Source of the DNA: Nocardioides abyssi
GTDB lineage: Bacteria > Actinomycetota > Actinomycetes > Propionibacteriales > Nocardioidaceae
NCBI RefSeq assembly: GCF_030412915.1
Contig: NZ_JAUHJR010000001.1
Location: 372,001 to 436,000, forward strand
Length of the DNA: 64,000 bases
Direction: 5' to 3'
The notes under the pieces are model-generated. The model had not been told where the DNA came from. It was given only the letters and a program-made list of their open reading frames with translations, and made no database searches. Positions 62,224 to 64,000 of this stretch are shown piece by piece (the stretch's first letter is position 1; each line of letters opens with the position of its first letter). Both the position numbers and the translations under genes were made by a program.

Positions 62224-63261
62224 GTGCGTCGCCGTCCCACCGTCCCCGTCGTCCTCGCGGTGGCCGTGCTCCTCACCGGCCTCGCCGTCGTCGCCGGGCT
62301 CGGGCTCGCCCCGCGCGAGGTGCGGGTGCCGATCGCGGTCGGCGCCCCGGTCGAGGTCAGCGGCGCGCAGGTCTCGGCGCGCGGCGAGCGCGTCTCCCGG
62401 GCGGCCGACCGAGCGCCCGCGACGGCCCGCGCCCGGACCGAGGCGGCCTCGGCGCTCGTGCCGCCGAAGGCGCCGCCGTACCTTGTCGAGCGCGCGGGCG
62501 CTCCGCTGCGCCGCGTGCCCCCCGGCCCGGTGCCGGGCGACCCGTTCACCTTCCAGGTCGGCACGCTCAACGTCCAGGGCAGCCAGCACCGCGCCAACGG
62601 CACCGGCCGCGCCGCCCTGCACGCCAGCACGATCCTCGGCCGCGGCGTCGACCTCGTCGGCTTCCAGGAGGTCCAGGACGACCAGCTCGCGGTGCTGCGC
62701 TCGCGGCTGCCGGGCTGGACCATCTGGCCCGGCCAGGCGCTGGGCAACCAGGGCGTGCGGCTGCAGATCGGCTGGCGCGACGACCTCTTCGAGCTCGTCG
62801 ACACCGGGTCGATCACCACGACCTTCGACCACCAGTCGCGGCCGATCCCCTACGTCCTGCTGCGCGACCGCGCGACGACCGGCGAGTTCTGGGTCATCGA
62901 CCTGCACAACTCCCCGCGCGACCAGGAGGCCGACCGCGACGCGGCGACCGGCGCCCAGATCGCGCTCGTCGAGCGGCTCAAGGCCACCGGCAAGCCGGTG
63001 CTGCTCATGGGCGACACCAACGAGAAGACCGAGTTCGGCTGCCGGGTCTCGGCGGCCACCGGGATGATCGGCTCCAACGGCGCGACGCCGGGCGCCTGCG
63101 TGGGCGCCGGCCCGATCAAGATCGACAAGATCATGGGCGTCGGGGGAGTGGCCTTCAGCGGCCACGTCGTCGACTACGGCGCCCCGGTGCGTGCGGCCAC
63201 CGACCACGCGTTCGTCCGCGCGACCGTGACGGTCACGCCGATGGTCACGCCGGCCGGCTGA
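62224..63261 (+). CDS. Secreted EEP-family phosphodiesterase/nuclease 3
   Basis: 345 residues; GTG 6 nt after TACCCT (62212-62217). N-terminal membrane anchor or signal (PTVPVVLAVAVLLTGLAVVA) and a 90-residue linker before the EEP domain. Motifs: GTLNVQGSQHR, LVGFQEVQDDQLAVLR, VIDLHNSPRDQE, LLMGDTNEKTEF, IKIDKIMGVGGVAFSGH, AATDHAFVRATV. Intact but slightly more divergent (TDH for SDH). Third of the tandem family. Its 3' end overlaps the convergent methyltransferase gene by 17 nt. Confidence 0.9.
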   Translation: MRRRPTVPVVLAVAVLLTGLAVVAGLGLAPREVRVPIAVGAPVEVSGAQVSARGERVSRAADRAPATARARTEAASALVPPKAPPYLVERAGAPLRRVPPGPVPGDPFTFQVGTLNVQGSQHRANGTGRAALHASTILGRGVDLVGFQEVQDDQLAVLRSRLPGWTIWPGQALGNQGVRLQIGWRDDLFELVDTGSITTTFDHQSRPIPYVLLRDRATTGEFWVIDLHNSPRDQEADRDAATGAQIALVERLKATGKPVLLMGDTNEKTEFGCRVSAATGMIGSNGATPGACVGAGPIKIDKIMGVGGVAFSGHVVDYGAPVRAATDHAFVRATVTVTPMVTPAG

Positions 63262-63868
63262 CCCGCACCACGCAGTCCCACGCGACCAGCCCGGCCCCGC
63301 CGCCGTGGCCGGGCTCGACGGGGCGCGCCACCCGCTCCGCCCGGTGCACCTCGTGCGCCAGGTCGGCCAGGTCGGCCAGGACGTCCTCGGCGCTCATCAG
63401 CACCTCCGGGTCCTGCGGGCCGCCGGTCCCCTCGGTGAGGTTGGTCCGGTCGTGCGCGACCACCAGCAGCGTGCCGCCCGGCGCCAGCGCCGCGTGCGCC
63501 CCGCGCACCGCGGCCCGCCGCTCGGCCGGCGGCAGCTGCAGGTAGGCGAGCAGGGCCAGGTCGTACGCCGCGTCGTCGGCCGCGCGCCAGGTGGTGGCAT
63601 CGTCGTGCACCCAGGTCACCGACCCGGCGAGGTCGCTGCCCTCGGCGACCCGGCGGCCCTTCTCCAGGCCGACGGCCGCGAAGTCGACCGCGGTCACCTG
63701 CCAGCCCCGGCCGGCCAGCCAGAGGGCGTGGCGGCCCTCGCCGGCGGCCAGGTCCACCGCCCGCCCCGGGGGTAGGCCGGCGCACTCGGCGGCCACGACC
63801 GCGTTCGGGCCCGCCGACCAGACCAGGTCGCTGGCGGCGTACCGCTCGTCCCAGGCGTGCGCGTCCAC
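63245..63868 (-). CDS. Class I SAM-dependent methyltransferase
   Basis: 207 residues; GTG start. WDERYAASDLVWSAGPN at the N terminus, motif I AVDLAAGEGRHALWLAGRGW, acidic residue in VTAVDFAAVGLEKG, VTWVHDDATTW, and LAPGGTLLVVAHDR. Related to the methyltransferase at 35.0 kb (same opening WDERYAA.D.VW and GGTLL.VAHD). Substrate unknown. Overlaps EEP 3 tail-to-tail by 17 nt. Confidence 0.9.
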   Translation of the reverse strand: MDAHAWDERYAASDLVWSAGPNAVVAAECAGLPPGRAVDLAAGEGRHALWLAGRGWQVTAVDFAAVGLEKGRRVAEGSDLAGSVTWVHDDATTWRAADDAAYDLALLAYLQLPPAERRAAVRGAHAALAPGGTLLVVAHDRTNLTEGTGGPQDPEVLMSAEDVLADLADLAHEVHRAERVARPVEPGHGGGAGLVAWDCVVRVSRPA

Positions 63869-63906
63869 AGGAACCAGGTGGGAATCAGATGGGGGTCAGG
63901 TGGGGG

Positions 63907-64000
63907 TCAGGCGGGCGTGCCGCCCTGGCCGGCCGCGGCCGCCTGGCGACGCACGTCGTCCATGTCGAGCTCGCGCACCGCGGAGATGAGCTGCTCGAGC
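63907..64000 (-). CDS. C-terminal end of an unidentified gene (5' end outside window)
   Basis: About 30 codons are readable before the stop: LEQLISAVRELDMDDVRRQA followed by an Ala/Gly-rich end. The pattern is helical, and codon usage is normal for the genome. It cannot be identified from this much. It lies 38 nt upstream of the methyltransferase on the same strand. Confidence 0.5.
   Translation of the reverse strand, partial: LEQLISAVRELDMDDVRRQAAAAGQGGTPA

Overview
The window reads as chromosomal DNA of a high-GC actinobacterium. GTG starts are common, and there is a mycothiol conjugate amidase, an actinobacterial coproheme decarboxylase (HemQ), a DUF3068 membrane protein and a LigC-type DNA ligase. 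The gene order rplY-pth / prs-glmU / mfd-mazG / eno-ftsB-DUF501-ppx, and further on cbs ... metB ... greA-DUF4307-mca, is the order known in Mycobacterium. The style of the intergenic repeats suggests Nocardioidaceae, but that family assignment is inference. I see no prophage, insertion sequence, CRISPR array, integrase or rRNA operon. Most of the window is vertically inherited core genome with accessory genes between.

Layout. 1-3.4 kb: the end of a two-component system, hemQ, a lipoprotein, and a scar where fragments of two formerly divergent genes (a berberine-bridge oxidoreductase and a LuxR regulator) abut. 3.4-8.6 kb: msrB, a ferredoxin-reductase/acyl desaturase pair with a palindromic operator, a stand-alone LigD-type polymerase, a DinB protein. 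9-15.3 kb: cell-surface genes (sulfotransferase, glycosyltransferase-Stealth fusion and companion) and ligC. 16-20.7 kb: tRNA-Gln, glmU, prs, rplY, pth, HAD phosphatase. 20.9-32.3 kb: cysQ, mfd, SurA-like lipoprotein, mazG, amidase, eno, FtsB-like, DUF501, ppx. 32.6-36.6 kb: YtxH-like, uracil-DNA glycosylase, ACT protein, def, an odd class-I tRNA-Leu(UAA), a methyltransferase, Bax-inhibitor-1 protein. 36.7-42.8 kb: SGNH hydrolase, cbs, an OB-fold/thiolase pair behind a KstR-like operator, an AbiEi/DUF559 protein, GNAT, YchJ-like. 42.9-46.3 kb: a MoxR ATPase/VWA pair. 46.3-57.5 kb: DUF2695, B12-binding-type receptor, DUF3068, TSUP exporter, YigZ, VOC, ABC1 kinase, GNAT, msrA, metB, AI-2E transporter, ilvA. 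57.5-64 kb: greA, DUF4307, mca, a small membrane protein, three tandem secreted endonuclease/exonuclease/phosphatase (EEP) paralogues (the first frameshifted), and a methyltransferase.

How the genes connect. cbs and metB are two halves of cysteine/methionine transsulfuration, cysQ clears the nucleotide by-product of sulfate assimilation, and msrA, msrB and mca are redox and thiol defence. mfd, ligC, the PolDom primase, the UDG and mazG are genome maintenance. glmU, prs, eno, rplY, pth, def and greA are housekeeping. The desaturase pair and the OB-fold/thiolase pair are lipid metabolism and each has a palindromic operator candidate.

Regulatory style. At least nineteen genes have a TAnnnT hexamer ending only 6-8 nt before the start codon, the arrangement of leaderless transcripts. 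Convergent gene ends usually carry long GC-rich hairpins without a T tract. Two repeat families are visible: an 89-bp double-palindrome element (two copies) and a dispersed family built around GTCTCGAGACCCGGTGACG (five loci), one copy of which is translated as part of ppx.
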